Source: Ascidia mentula
Taxonomy: Eukaryota; Chordata; Ascidiacea; Phlebobranchia; Ascidiidae
NCBI GenBank assembly: GCA_947561715.1
Contig: OX387199.1
Location: 20,465,001 to 20,529,000, forward strand
Length of the DNA: 64,000 bases
Direction: 5' to 3'
A model generated the notes under the pieces. The model was not told where the DNA came from. It saw only the letters and a program-made list of their open reading frames with translations, and did no database searches. The position numbers and the translations under genes were made by a program. Below are positions 49,201-59,700 of the stretch, piece after piece (within the stretch, counting starts at the first letter, position 1; each line of letters begins with the position of its first letter).

Positions 49201-52200
49201 GTAAAGGAATGGGTATTTTCCTGCATTGGCGAAACACATCCTTAACACCTGCATTAGTTTACGAATCATGCCAATGAAAACAAGTCATGTAGTATTTACA
49301 GACCCTTACCACACCTTACACTATTGCAACTAATGCCTTATCACTTACTAATGAAACTTGCCACAATCTTTGGTTTTCCCAGTTTGACAAAAACAGTCGT
49401 CACTTTTATCGGGACAGTCGATGACGTCATCACACACACTTGACCTTGAGATGGTCATAGGGTCATTTGTACATTGGAAGCATGAACGATGATTAAAGGT
49501 CCCCAAACTTCGAATGTCTCTGCAAATGACACCAGTCAATTCTATCTTATCTCAGCGAAAGGAATTTTCAACCAACCACAACAGTTTACAAATACCTGGC
49601 GTCTCCATTCTCCGAGGTGTAACACAAATCAGATTTATCATCACAATCGGCAATGCCGTCCCATAGAAACATCTGCGGAAGATCGCAATTCCTGCCATTC
49701 CGAACACATTTGAATCCATGTCCATTATTCCAGTGTTGGAAAGCTGGACAGTCATTGCAAGGATCGCCATCACAAACAGTCGAACGTTTCCAACAATCTG
49801 AATTCGGACACTGGAAGTGGGAGGGACAGAGGTACTCACATGGTGAATTCCCCAGACAATGAGCAAGCTTGTCGCAGATTTCATTTTTTGAGATACAGGA
49901 AATGTTGGCTTGATACAATGTGTTGTAACAGACTCCATTATTGTCGAAACAATTACAACGTGGTTTTGAACTAAATAAGATTAATACATTATTTGCATCA
50001 ACAAAATAAAAGGTCTTTTCAAAACTACAAAAATACCCTATATTGTTATTGTTGCTCTGCCGAGGGAATTTCCTATTGCAACTGGCTTCATCACTCATAT
50101 CAGGACAATCTATGACGTCATTACAAACACTTGACCTTGAAATGATCATAGGGTAATTTGTACATTGGAAACACAGTCGTTCGTTCAGGGATGAAGAAGT
50201 ACGAATATCTCTACAATAACAAATTTGTTTATGGATGCCATATTTTGCCACAAGCAAGCAGTTAAGGCTGTTCATTTTATTATTTATAACCATTAATATT
50301 GACAATAAAGTTCATATGACTAAAATTATTTTTAACTCTGCAAACGTTTCGTTTTCACTGCAATAGGAAGAATGATGCCCGTAAACACACCTATCCAATG
50401 GCGTTGAAAAGAAAATGTAATGTATCGTAAGAACAGGAGCACAGAGGGATAGTTGAGTCTGGGTCAATGCTGGCAAGTACGCATATGCAAAACACAATCA
50501 AAAACGAAATACCTGACATCTCCATTCTCCGAGGTGTAACACAAATCAGATTTATCATCACAATCAGAAATGCCGTCCCATAGAAACATTTGCGGAAGAT
50601 TGCAATTCCTGCCATTCCGAACACATTTAAATCCATGTCCATTATTCCAGTGTTGGAAAGCTGGACAGTCATTGCAAGGATCGCCATCACAAACAGTCGA
50701 ACGTTTCCAACAACCTGAATTCGGACACTGGAAGTGGGAGGGGCAGATGTCACACAGCGTTTTTCCAACACATTGGATCTCTCCTTTGCAAAACTCCTTC
50801 ACTCTTAGGGCGCATACTTTATTTGAATCCCAGAAATCAAACGTGTTGTCGCAACTGTAACAAAAGTAATGTATTACGTCATATAACATTAGTTTCGCGA
50901 CATATCGCGTTTGTAAATGTTGAAACATGAAGAGCCGTCAAAACTAATATTCTGTAAATGTTGTAGGTTTGGTTTCAAACAAATCAGAATAAGGCCAAAC
51001 TATCAATGCATGACTGGGTATGCAGAGGTTGGAAGTTGATGTGTGAATAACAACACAACCTACAACCAACAACTTTATAATAACAAAACATACAGAGGTT
51101 GAAAAATACAGATAAAACAAAATAAAAATATACAAAACAAGTATTTGCAATTATAAGACCTTGACCAACAAACTTGTACCAAATGCTGCCAACTCGTTTC
51201 CATTGTAACCACAGTGAATGTTTATGACATCATAAGAAGTGGATAGCAACGGGGTTAACTTAAAGCACATGTGTTATAGGCGTCACATCACGTCATGAGC
51301 ATTGTGAAGGAAGTTATTTTAAGCTTGCAGATATTTGTAAATATGTATTTACCATAGTAACTGTTGATAAAGCACAAGCTGTCGACTTCTAGCACGAACT
51401 TCACGGCTGTCATAGGGAGTTATGAGAGTATGAATTTGCGAAAACAACTGTCTGTGTTTTTGCATGGCAAAAAATCTTGGTTTAGTTATTCTAACACGTA
51501 CGTTATGGCAAGTTCGCTATTTAGGTGACAGTTTTGTCATGTTTAAAAACTAATTATCAGGCCTTTTCAAAAAGAGCATTGAGCGACACTTAAGGAATTT
51601 GTCGGAAAGTATTTGACACCATTTTCCAAAGGGGGCGAACTTTGAATCCAAAATCCATTTGCACCAAATGTCGAAGAACTAACGCATGTAGAATTGGTGA
51701 AAATCTGGATTCTATCACATTCTATCAAAAGTGCGGACGGAATCAACAAAATGTTTCGTAATCGTTTCCTTGACGAAGTTTTTTTAACCTTTCGGAAAAT
51801 CCTGGCAATTTAAAATCTTCGCTCTTTTTTGGATCTTCAAGTTTTAAGCATTTCTGGACTATGTCCAATTGTTGCGTTTATTTTAATACTAAGGCCCGCG
51901 TACCTTCTATGACGTAACACAACATGTTTGTCGCTCCCACACGATTACCTTCAGTTGTATCTTAAAGATGTGGTCGTTTTAAGCTATATTTTTGTTTTTT
52001 ATTTATTTGCAATTTGTGTTGCATTCATTTTTGTTGAAATGAATGCAACACAAATTTCCGTGTTGCATTCATTTCAACAAAAGCCTAACCGGACAATTAC
52101 ATCTAGATTCAGTCAAACTATAAGGTAAACTGGATAAGAAACAATTAGTCAATGCTTGCTGCGTCAGAAAAATAGCATTTAGGGCGAGAACCTAAAAAGC

Positions 52201-53772
52201 CTGGGAGATTTACACCTTTGTGTTGTTTACGACATTATTCAATGATTTTAAGGCTAGTATTTGAACGGAGCCAGGGGAAATGAGATGGTGATGTGAAATG
52301 TTGTTTCACCAAAGAAAGTTTCACCTCAATCAGGGACATTTTACACTTTAATAAAAACCTACAAAGCATATCCAGATTGAATCGTGGTGTTCAGCCTTCC
52401 ATGTTCTTTTATGATTTTGTATACCTTGTGTCCGGCAACGACTTTGAACGCATGCGGAGGGCGCCTCTAGCGTTCCTTTATTTTAAATGTGTTTTTTGTT
52501 GCTATGAATTTTTTCTGAGTGGTTGTTCCGCAATCTTCATTTGTATTAAAATAATACAATTACCTTGAGGAAGCCTTGTTGAATAACAGGCGAAACGTCG
52601 GTGAATAAAGTTACGTTTTATCTTTGCCAGAAGTACAGATTATGCCTGGCAGCAACAAAAACATCATAAAATAATACAAGAAACAACATATCTCAACATG
52701 TGGGTTTTTGAAACTGCTTGGGTGTTTTACGCTCGACCATTACTTCTTGGACATCTCAGCTAACACGAATGTAGGGAACATATTGAAGTGTTTTCACCTG
52801 ATGTAAGGACTGGTTGGGTTTTCAGGATAAGTGGTAAAGTTGGCGGGTTTCTCATCACTTCCGTCCCTGCAATCGGTACTAACCGAATCATCATCACAAA
52901 ACCACATAGCCCCCACCTCCCTCCCACCATCGCAAGTGAACACTGCATAAAACACATGAACATTAATCGATTTAAAATCATTCAGCAACATTTAAAAACC
53001 CAAGTATATGATATTTAAAATTTAAATTTAGTGAAAAACTAAAAAAAGTCTTTGTCTTAGAACCCGAGGGCTTTTCTTGCTCTTCAGCTAATAATCGTAA
53101 AACAATCCATGGTTGTTTGTGATTAACTCCTGTTTGTATGTAATAACCAAACCTATCTTTAGGACACCCCCAATACAAAGTGGAATAACAACAAATATCC
53201 CTAGCTGAAGTTCGTCTGCAACCTGTGTTCGTTGTTGCGTGAATGAAACGTGAGAAATCAATAACTTGTTTTGTTTTATGTAAATTAATCGAATATTCTG
53301 TTCTTCCCGCACGAACCGATAACAAATGCCTCCAGGATCGGTGGAAATTCCAGGTTTAAAGCTGGTGGATTTTGCCCTCGTTCGCCAGACTTGGAACACA
53401 CGGTTATTCCCCAGAACTATGAGGCCATTTATGCATCATGATTATTGTTCGTGTGCACATAGAAATTCTCGTGCAAAATTTATTTGATTTTACTTGTAGA
53501 GATCAGTGCCGCAGTCCAAAGCTGCATGATTCCAAGTTTTCTCACCCGAACCTTATTTTAATAGATTAAGAGAGATTATCATTGGGTCACCCTTAAACGG
53601 TAGCTGAATAAAAAATTAAGTAAAAACAAAATGCATACTTTGAGCTGAAGTGAGTGAGATCAGGATTCCAGCAACAACCACCTCCATCCAATACCTGATA
53701 AAACACAAAGAGTTTCTATCTTTCATTGTCATGTTCCTATATTGTCTTTGGTCTAACAAACCTTGCTCCCAT
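43222..53772 (-). CDS. Gene C: LDLa-repeat / relaxin-receptor-like 7TM receptor
   Basis: Complete by reconstruction: 1034 residues in 16 exons: 53772-53762, 53694-53639, 52942-52798, 50854-50513, 50210-50037, 49970-49596, 49519-49349, 48659-48578, 46389-46108, 45905-45774, 45104-44958, 44882-44586, 44287-44107, 44040-43863, 43810-43599, 43541-43222. Residues 1-22 are a signal peptide, about 23-605 a chain of roughly nine recognisable and several degenerate LDLa units, about 620-1000 the 7TM domain. TM2 keeps LSVSDLLMG (Asp codon 44783-44781), TM6 CWVP and TM7 NPLIY. The E/DRY position reads FRL, as in gene B. ECL2 is unusually long, with its own 59-codon exon 14. The C-tail ends VEAETAL with TAA overlapping an AATAAA signal. 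The TM2-TM5 wording (LSSETSV, GVYL, YYSSSSVC) matches the relaxin-receptor branch better than other class A families. The introns 50036-49971 (66 bp) and 43598-43542 (57 bp) are open in frame, so retention is possible. Confidence 0.87.
47700..48100 (+). mobile_element. Possible solo LTR-like insertion
   Basis: Unique to unit 2. On the plus strand it has a palindrome GATATCACGTGA (47813-47824), a TATA-like TTTAAAAAG about 40 bp later, repeated ATTCTATTTG, and an AATAAA near 48004. This resembles a promoter-to-poly(A) LTR core. No TG...CA ends or target duplication were found. Confidence 0.3.
51570..51760 (+). pseudogene. hAT-family (ZBED/DUF4371-like) transposase scrap
   Basis: One frame reads FVGKYLTPFSKGGEL, a stop, IQNPFAPNVEELTHVELVKI, then WILSHSIKS. 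The (W)I.NPF......L......L segment recalls the region before the C-terminal dimerisation domain of ZBED-like hAT transposases, with the Trp codon changed to TGA. Too short to be sure. It sits in intron 3 of gene C. Confidence 0.35.
52016..52080. repeat. Interleaved perfect palindromes
   Basis: Three alternating copies of one word: GTGTTGCATTCATTT (52016-52030), its reverse complement (52037-52051), then the forward form again (52060-52080). Arms 52031-52051 and 52060-52080 are perfectly complementary over 21 bp around an 8-base loop; arms 52016-52030 and 52037-52051 over 15 bp around 6 bases. Confidence 0.85.
52560..52604 (+). ncRNA. Degenerate type I hammerhead ribozyme motif
   Basis: Stem I TTACC/GGTGA (52560-52564 with 52600-52604), core TTGAGGA (consensus CTGANGA with C3 changed to T), stem II GCC/GGC (573-575 with 589-591) closing a 13-base loop, then GAAA, a one-pair stem III (C-G) and the cleavage triplet GTC ending at 52599. 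Minimal hammerheads of this design are known in Penelope-like elements. The C3 change should impair cleavage, so this is probably a relic. Confidence 0.5.
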
Positions 53773-54168
53773 GTTTAGTCTGAAATCAACAAGACGGATC
53801 CAACCCTGTCGTAAATCCAACCTCTGATCAATCAACAATTGCAAAACAAAATGTTTTAATATATGTGCAAAAAAGCCATATTATTCCAAAGTAATTTGTG
53901 TAATTATTCACAAAGTCAGCTTTCTCTATAAACCATCTCTTAAAGGGACATTTTGTCTTTAAAAAAATAATAAGGAATTCAACATTTCATTTTACTCTCG
54001 TACCTGCTCGAACCCTAACTAATAAAATATTGTAACCCCCTGCCTGAAGTTTGACGAATTTTTTAGCAAAAAACCCTAATTAATAAAATATTCTAACCCT
54101 ACATCAAAAATATTTGTCAAACCCACGAATGTTTTTCAGAAAGATTAAAAACCACTTTTTCTACGTAA
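53773..54168. other. Upstream flank of gene C
   Basis: The first 70 bases beyond the ATG are conserved upstream of all three genes (for example GATCAACCAACGAC-type sequence) and are probably 5' UTR. Beyond that I see no TATA box or other site I can defend, and no gene. Confidence 0.4.
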
Positions 54169-54422
54169 GCAATCTTGCGCTTTTAAGGTTTGGATGCGCT
54201 TTCCAAAATATAAATCTTGGCAGCAACCAAACATAGACAGACATTTTTATACAAATGACATGAATTTCTTTTACCGCCTGATATTCATAACTGACATTTC
54301 CTAATTCATTTTCTTGCCCTCGTCTGGTGAACATCCTGGCAAATTAAGACGTCGTTGTGTCAGATGAATTATTGGTTGCATTAAAAATTCCCAATCATTA
54401 CTAACGTTGAAAAGGTTTTCCT
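54169..54422 (+). repeat. 0.25 kb direct repeat, left copy
   Basis: Matches 55387-55635 in the same orientation (shared AACCAAACATAGACAGACAT and ATCATTACTAACGTTGAAAA). About 1.2 kb separates the starts. Similar sequence lies upstream of genes A and B, so this is part of the array's upstream region copied once more here. Confidence 0.7.
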
Positions 54423-55386
54423 CATCGTTTGTCAATTAAAGGATTTTTTCGTTTTGGAAATACGAATATCTTGATGGTGAAGCCCACCTCGTTCGTATGC
54501 CAGTGTGTTGTAATATTGACACATTGAGATGCACGCATCAAACACTGCTAAAAACACTCGTGTTCTATCCAACAACTCTGAAACACAATAATTTAAAAGG
54601 GAAAGTTTCTGATTGAAATCAGCTGGTCAACTGGAAAACTACACGAGTCGACATCAGAAATGTTCTGTTTTCAAATTATCAGCTTCCTATCCCAATAAAT
54701 TGGTGTCGGTGATTGAAAGACCATGTTCAGTAGAGGGCGGGATTCTGGCAAAATTAAGGAATCAAAGACAAGCAATAACAACGATGCGTGCCATGCGTGA
54801 CGCTAAAAGTTATCTGTGAGTTGGTGATGTTCAAAACTTAGCCAGTTAGGAGCGGACAACTTAGACCTAAGGATGAAGTGTTAATTTCTATGGTCTCACT
54901 CACAACAAAACTTTTTGAATTTTCTTTGCTTCTTTGTGACGATTTGTTGTTCAATGGAAGTATGTGATTGTAAGGGGGAAACCAACACCTTATGTCGTCA
55001 TAGTAGGTGTCAATGCATGTGGACCTTGAAAGTTTGCCTCTTCATATATTTTTCAGGTGGCTGGGCGAAAATTGTGTGACGTAATAGCCGCGATTGTGGT
55101 CGCAAGGTGAGCCATGCATGCGCCGGACAAAGCACGCCAGTGACAAACTTTAATATCAATCTTAATCATCGGTTTGTCGGCCTTCGCAGCGTCTTGTCAG
55201 TATTATAACATATCCCAAATATAGTGTCGGTTTGTGAAGCGGACAAAACACATACAATCTCATACCCCTGTATCTATAGCAAAACAGTGGAAAGATCATT
55301 TAGTGCACACCACAACAAACCCAACAACGCATATATATAAATATGTTGTATAGGAACATGCTGATTTAAAGGCATATGGGAAAGAA

Positions 55387-55635
55387 GCAATCTTCCAAAT
55401 TAGGGCTTGGATATGATTTCCAAAATATAAATCTCGGCAGCAACCAAACATAGACAGACATTTTTATACAAATGACATGGATTTTTTGCCACCTGACATT
55501 TATAACTGGCATTTCCTAATCCATTTTCTTACCCACGTCTGGTCAACATCCTGGCAGATTAAGACGCGTTGTTTCAAATGAGTTATTAGGTGCATTAAAA
55601 TTCCTCAATCATTACTAACGTTGAAAAGGTTTTCC
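55387..55635 (+). repeat. 0.25 kb direct repeat, right copy
   Basis: Right partner of 54169-54422. Between them (54423-55386) no gene is recognisable. Confidence 0.7.
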
Positions 55636-56201
55636 TATGTAATGGTGGGAAACAAAATTGGAATTTTGTAAACGAATTTTGTAAACGAATTTTGTGAACA
55701 AAATTTGTTGGTCGACTTCCAGCCACATGATGGGGTAGAGGGCCATATTTGAAATTCGAAGCGTTACGCAAACGTGCTGTAACATATTAGGGAATAAAAA
55801 TGCCATTTTTTCAGGTGTCTACAGAGCTATTTGAATCAACACTATCGGATAAATTGGACAATGTGGGTTCAAACGTGAAATAGTGGGGCCGGGGATATAA
55901 AGGACTGTTCCAAAATCTTTAACAATTAATTTATCAAACTAAATCCGTTGGGACATGTCACAGGAATTAATCCAAAACACACTAGATTTTCTTCCACTAT
56001 CATACGAAACAAACACTGTGTGAAATACGAGTAAATAAGTACGGCATATATTGAAGCAAAATGTTTTTTGACTTACGTCAAGTTCAAACGCCTCAGTAAT
56101 TGTAGGTTACGGCTATATACGTCTATATACCTATATTCTGTGAAAACTCAAAGATCTGTTCAAAGATGCAAAAAGTTGCATAAAAGCATCGTTAATATAG
56201 C

Positions 56202-56690
56202 ATGAATCAAAATTTGTTTTCGAAACAAAATTCGTTCACAAATGCCTTCGGTACGTCACTCACTGTGTTGTACATAGTATGAAACAAAATTTGTTTTCGA
56301 AACAAAATTCGTTTACAAATACTTTTCGCAAGTCACTCACTATGTTGTACATAGTATAAAACAAAATTTGTTTTCAAAACAAAATCCGTTTACAGAGGCC
56401 TTTGGTAAGTTACTCACTATGTTGTACATGGTGGGAAACAAAATTTGTTTTCGAAACAAAATTCGTTTACAAATGCCTTTGGTAAGTTACTATCTATGTT
56501 GCGCATAGCGGGAAACAAAATTTGTTTTCGAAACAAAATTCGTTTACAAAGGCCTTTGGTAAGTTACTCACTATGTTGTACATAGTGAGAAACAAAATTT
56601 GTTTTCGAAACAAAATTCGTTTGCGAATGCCTTTGAACCGTCACTCACTGTAGTGACCATAGCGGGAAAAACAATTTGTGTTTAAATCTT
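56202..56690. repeat. 77-bp tandem repeat, about six copies, palindromic core
   Basis: Units start near 56202, 56279, 56355, 56432, 56508, 56585 and a partial at 56662. Each has AACAAAATTTGTTTTCGAAA and then AACAAAATTCGTTTACAAA, followed by GTTGTACATAGT-type sequence. AAACAAAATTTGTTT and TTTCGAAA are near or perfect palindromes. A related isolated piece is at 55650-55705. Confidence 0.85.
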
Positions 56691-56734
56691 CATGTCTCAA
56701 TTGATTTCAAAAAATATAGCAAAGTTGGCCAACC

Positions 56735-59700
56735 ATTAGAATTTCACAGTGGACATCATACCTTAGCAACCACCGTTTCAAATATGCGTTTTCGCCCAGA
56801 AATAAAAAAATACAGGACATAAGCTAATTTGGTTTTCACTGCCCGTTTTGTAGTGGCATTTAGTATTTTGGTGCAAAATATCAATTGCCATGAATTGAAA
56901 ATGTCAAAATAGCAGGCGGACAAGTGGCAAAATTAGTTAAATCCGCCCAACTATGGCGCCATAGTTTAAAACATGCGTTTTCGCCCAGGAATTAAAAACT
57001 AAAAGACATACGCGAATTTGGTTTTCACAGCGCCTTTCCGACTAGGCTCTAATATATGTGTGTAAAATATCAAGTCGCTAAATTTAAAAATGTTCAAATA
57101 GCAGGCGGACAAGTGGCAAATTCAGTTAAATCCGCCGAACCCTAGCCCGATATAGTTTAAAACGTGCGTTTTCGCCCAGGAATTAAAAATTAAAAGACAT
57201 ACGCGAATTCGGTTTTAACAGCTCTTTTCGGACTAGGCTGTAATATATGTGTGCAAAATATCAAGTCGCTTGATTTAAAAATGTTTAAATAGCAGGCGGA
57301 CAACTGGCAAAATTAGTTAAATCCGCCGAACCCTAGCCCGATAGAGTTTGAAACATGCCTTTTCGCCCAGGAATTAAAAACTAAAAGACATACGCGAATT
57401 CGGTTTTTACAGATCGTTTCGGATTAGGCTGTAATATTTGTGTGTAATATATCAAGTCGCTAAACTTAAAAATGTTTAATTAGCAGGCGGACAAGTGGCA
57501 AATTTAGTTAAATCCGCCCAAACCCAGCGTCGTAGTTTAAAACGTGCGTTTTCGACCGGGAATTAAAAACTAAAAGACATACGCGAATTCGGTTTTTACA
57601 GCTCGTTTTGGACTAGGCTGTAATATATGTGTAAAAAATATCAAGTCGGTTGATTCAAAAATGTTTAAATAGCAGGTGGACAACTGGCAAAATTAGTTAA
57701 ATCCGCCGAACCCTAGCCCGATAGAGTTTGAAACATGCCTTTTCGCCCAGGAATTAAAAACTAAAAGACATACGCGAATTCGGTTTTTACAGATCGTTTC
57801 GGATTAGGCTGTAATATTTGTGTGTAATATATCAAGTCGCTAAACTTAAAAATGTTTAATTAGCAGGCGGACAAGTGGCAAATTTAGTTAAATCCGCCCA
57901 AACCCAGCGTCGTAGTTTAAAACGTGCGTTTTCGACCGGGAATTAAAAACTAAAAGACATAGGCAAATTCGGTTTTTACAGCTCGTTTCGGACTAGGCTG
58001 TAATATATGTGTGTAAAATATCAAGTCACTTGATTTAAAAATGTTTAAATAGCAGGCGGGCAAGTGGCAAAATTAGTTAAATCCGCCGAACCCTAGCCCG
58101 ATAGAGTTTGAAACATGCCTTTTCGCCCAGGAATTAAAAACTAAAAGACATACGCGAATTCGGTTTTTACAGCTCGTTTTGGACTAGGCTGTAATATATG
58201 TGTAAAAAATATCAAGTCGGTTGATTCAAAAATGTTTAAATAGCAGGTGGACAACTGGCAAAATTAGTTAAATCCGCCGAACCCTAGCCCGATAGAGTTT
58301 GAAACATGCCTTTTCGCCCAGGAATTAAAAACTAAAAGACATACGCGAATTCGGTTTTAACAGCTCTTTTCGGACTAGGCTGTAATATATGTGTGCAAAA
58401 TATCAAGTCGCTTGATTTAAAAATGTTTAAATAGCAGGCGGACAACTGGCAAAATTAGTTAAATCCGCCGAACCCTAGCCCGATAGAGTTTGAAACATGC
58501 CTTTTCGCCCAGGAATTAAAAACTAAAAGACATACGCGAATTCGGTTTTTACAGATCGTTTCGGATTAGGCTGTAATATTTGTGTGTAATATATCAAGTC
58601 GCTAAACTTAAAAATGTTTAATTAGCAGGCGGACAAGTGGCAAATTTAGTTAAATCCGCCCAAACCCAGCGTCGTAGTTTAAAACGTGCGTTTTCGACCG
58701 GGAATTAAAAACTAAAAGACATAGGCAAATTCGGTTTTTACAGCTCGTTTCGGACTAGGCTGTAATATATGTGTGTAAAATATCAAGTCACTTGATTTAA
58801 AAATGTTTAATTAGCAGGCGGGCAAGTGGCAAATTTAGTTAAATCCGCCGAACCCTAGCCCGATAGAGTTTGAAACATGCCTTTTCGCCCAGGAATTAAA
58901 AACTAAAAGACATACGCGAATTCGGTTTTTACAGCTCGTTTCGGACTAGGCTGTAATATATGTGTAAAAAATATCAAGTCGCTTGATTCAAAAATGTTTA
59001 AATAGCAGGTGGACAACTGGCAAAATTAGTTAAATCCGCCGAACCCTAGCCCGATAGAGTTTGAAACATGCCTTTTCGCCCAGGAATTAAAAACTAAAAG
59101 ACATACGCGAATTCGGTTTTTACAGCTCGTTTCGGACTAGGCTGTAATATATGTGTGCAAAATATCAAGTCGCTTGATTTAAAAATGTTTAAATAGCAGG
59201 CGGACAACTGGCAAAATTAGTTAAATCCGCCGAACCCTAGCCCGATAGAGTTTGAAACATGCCTTTTCGCCCAGGAATTAAAAACTAAAAGACATACGCG
59301 AATTCGGTTTTTACAGGCCGTTTCGGACTAGGCTGTAATATTTGTGTAAAAAATATCAAGTCGCTTGATTTAAAAATGTTTAAATAGCAGGCGGACAACT
59401 GGCAAAATTAGTTAAATCCGCCGAACCCTAGCCCGATAGAGTTTGAAACATGCCTTTTCGCCCAGGAATTAAAAACTACAAGACAAACGCGAATTTGGTT
59501 TTTACAGATCGTTTCGGACTAGGATCTAATATATGTGTGTAAAATATCAAGTCGCTTGATTTAAAAATGTTTAAATAGCAGGCGGACAAGTGGCAAATTT
59601 AGTTAAATCCGCCGAACCCTAGCCCGATAGAGTTTGAAACATGCCTTTTCGCTCAGGAATTAAAAGCTAAACGACATACGCGAATTCGGTTTTTACAGCT

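Larger units (their letters stand above)
48346..55650. repeat. Tandem unit 3, truncated; array ends here
   Basis: Homologous to units 1 and 2 through gene C exons 8-1 and a little upstream sequence (for example the ATTACTAACGTTG region near 54410). It then gives way to short tandem repeats and satellite, so gene C is the last receptor on this side. Confidence 0.7.

Noticed and set aside
53088..53399. 103-codon minus-strand ORF with a hydrophobic stretch in gene C intron 2
   Set aside because: No matching segment in the introns of genes A or B, no clear splice context, and the signal-peptide exons join well without it.
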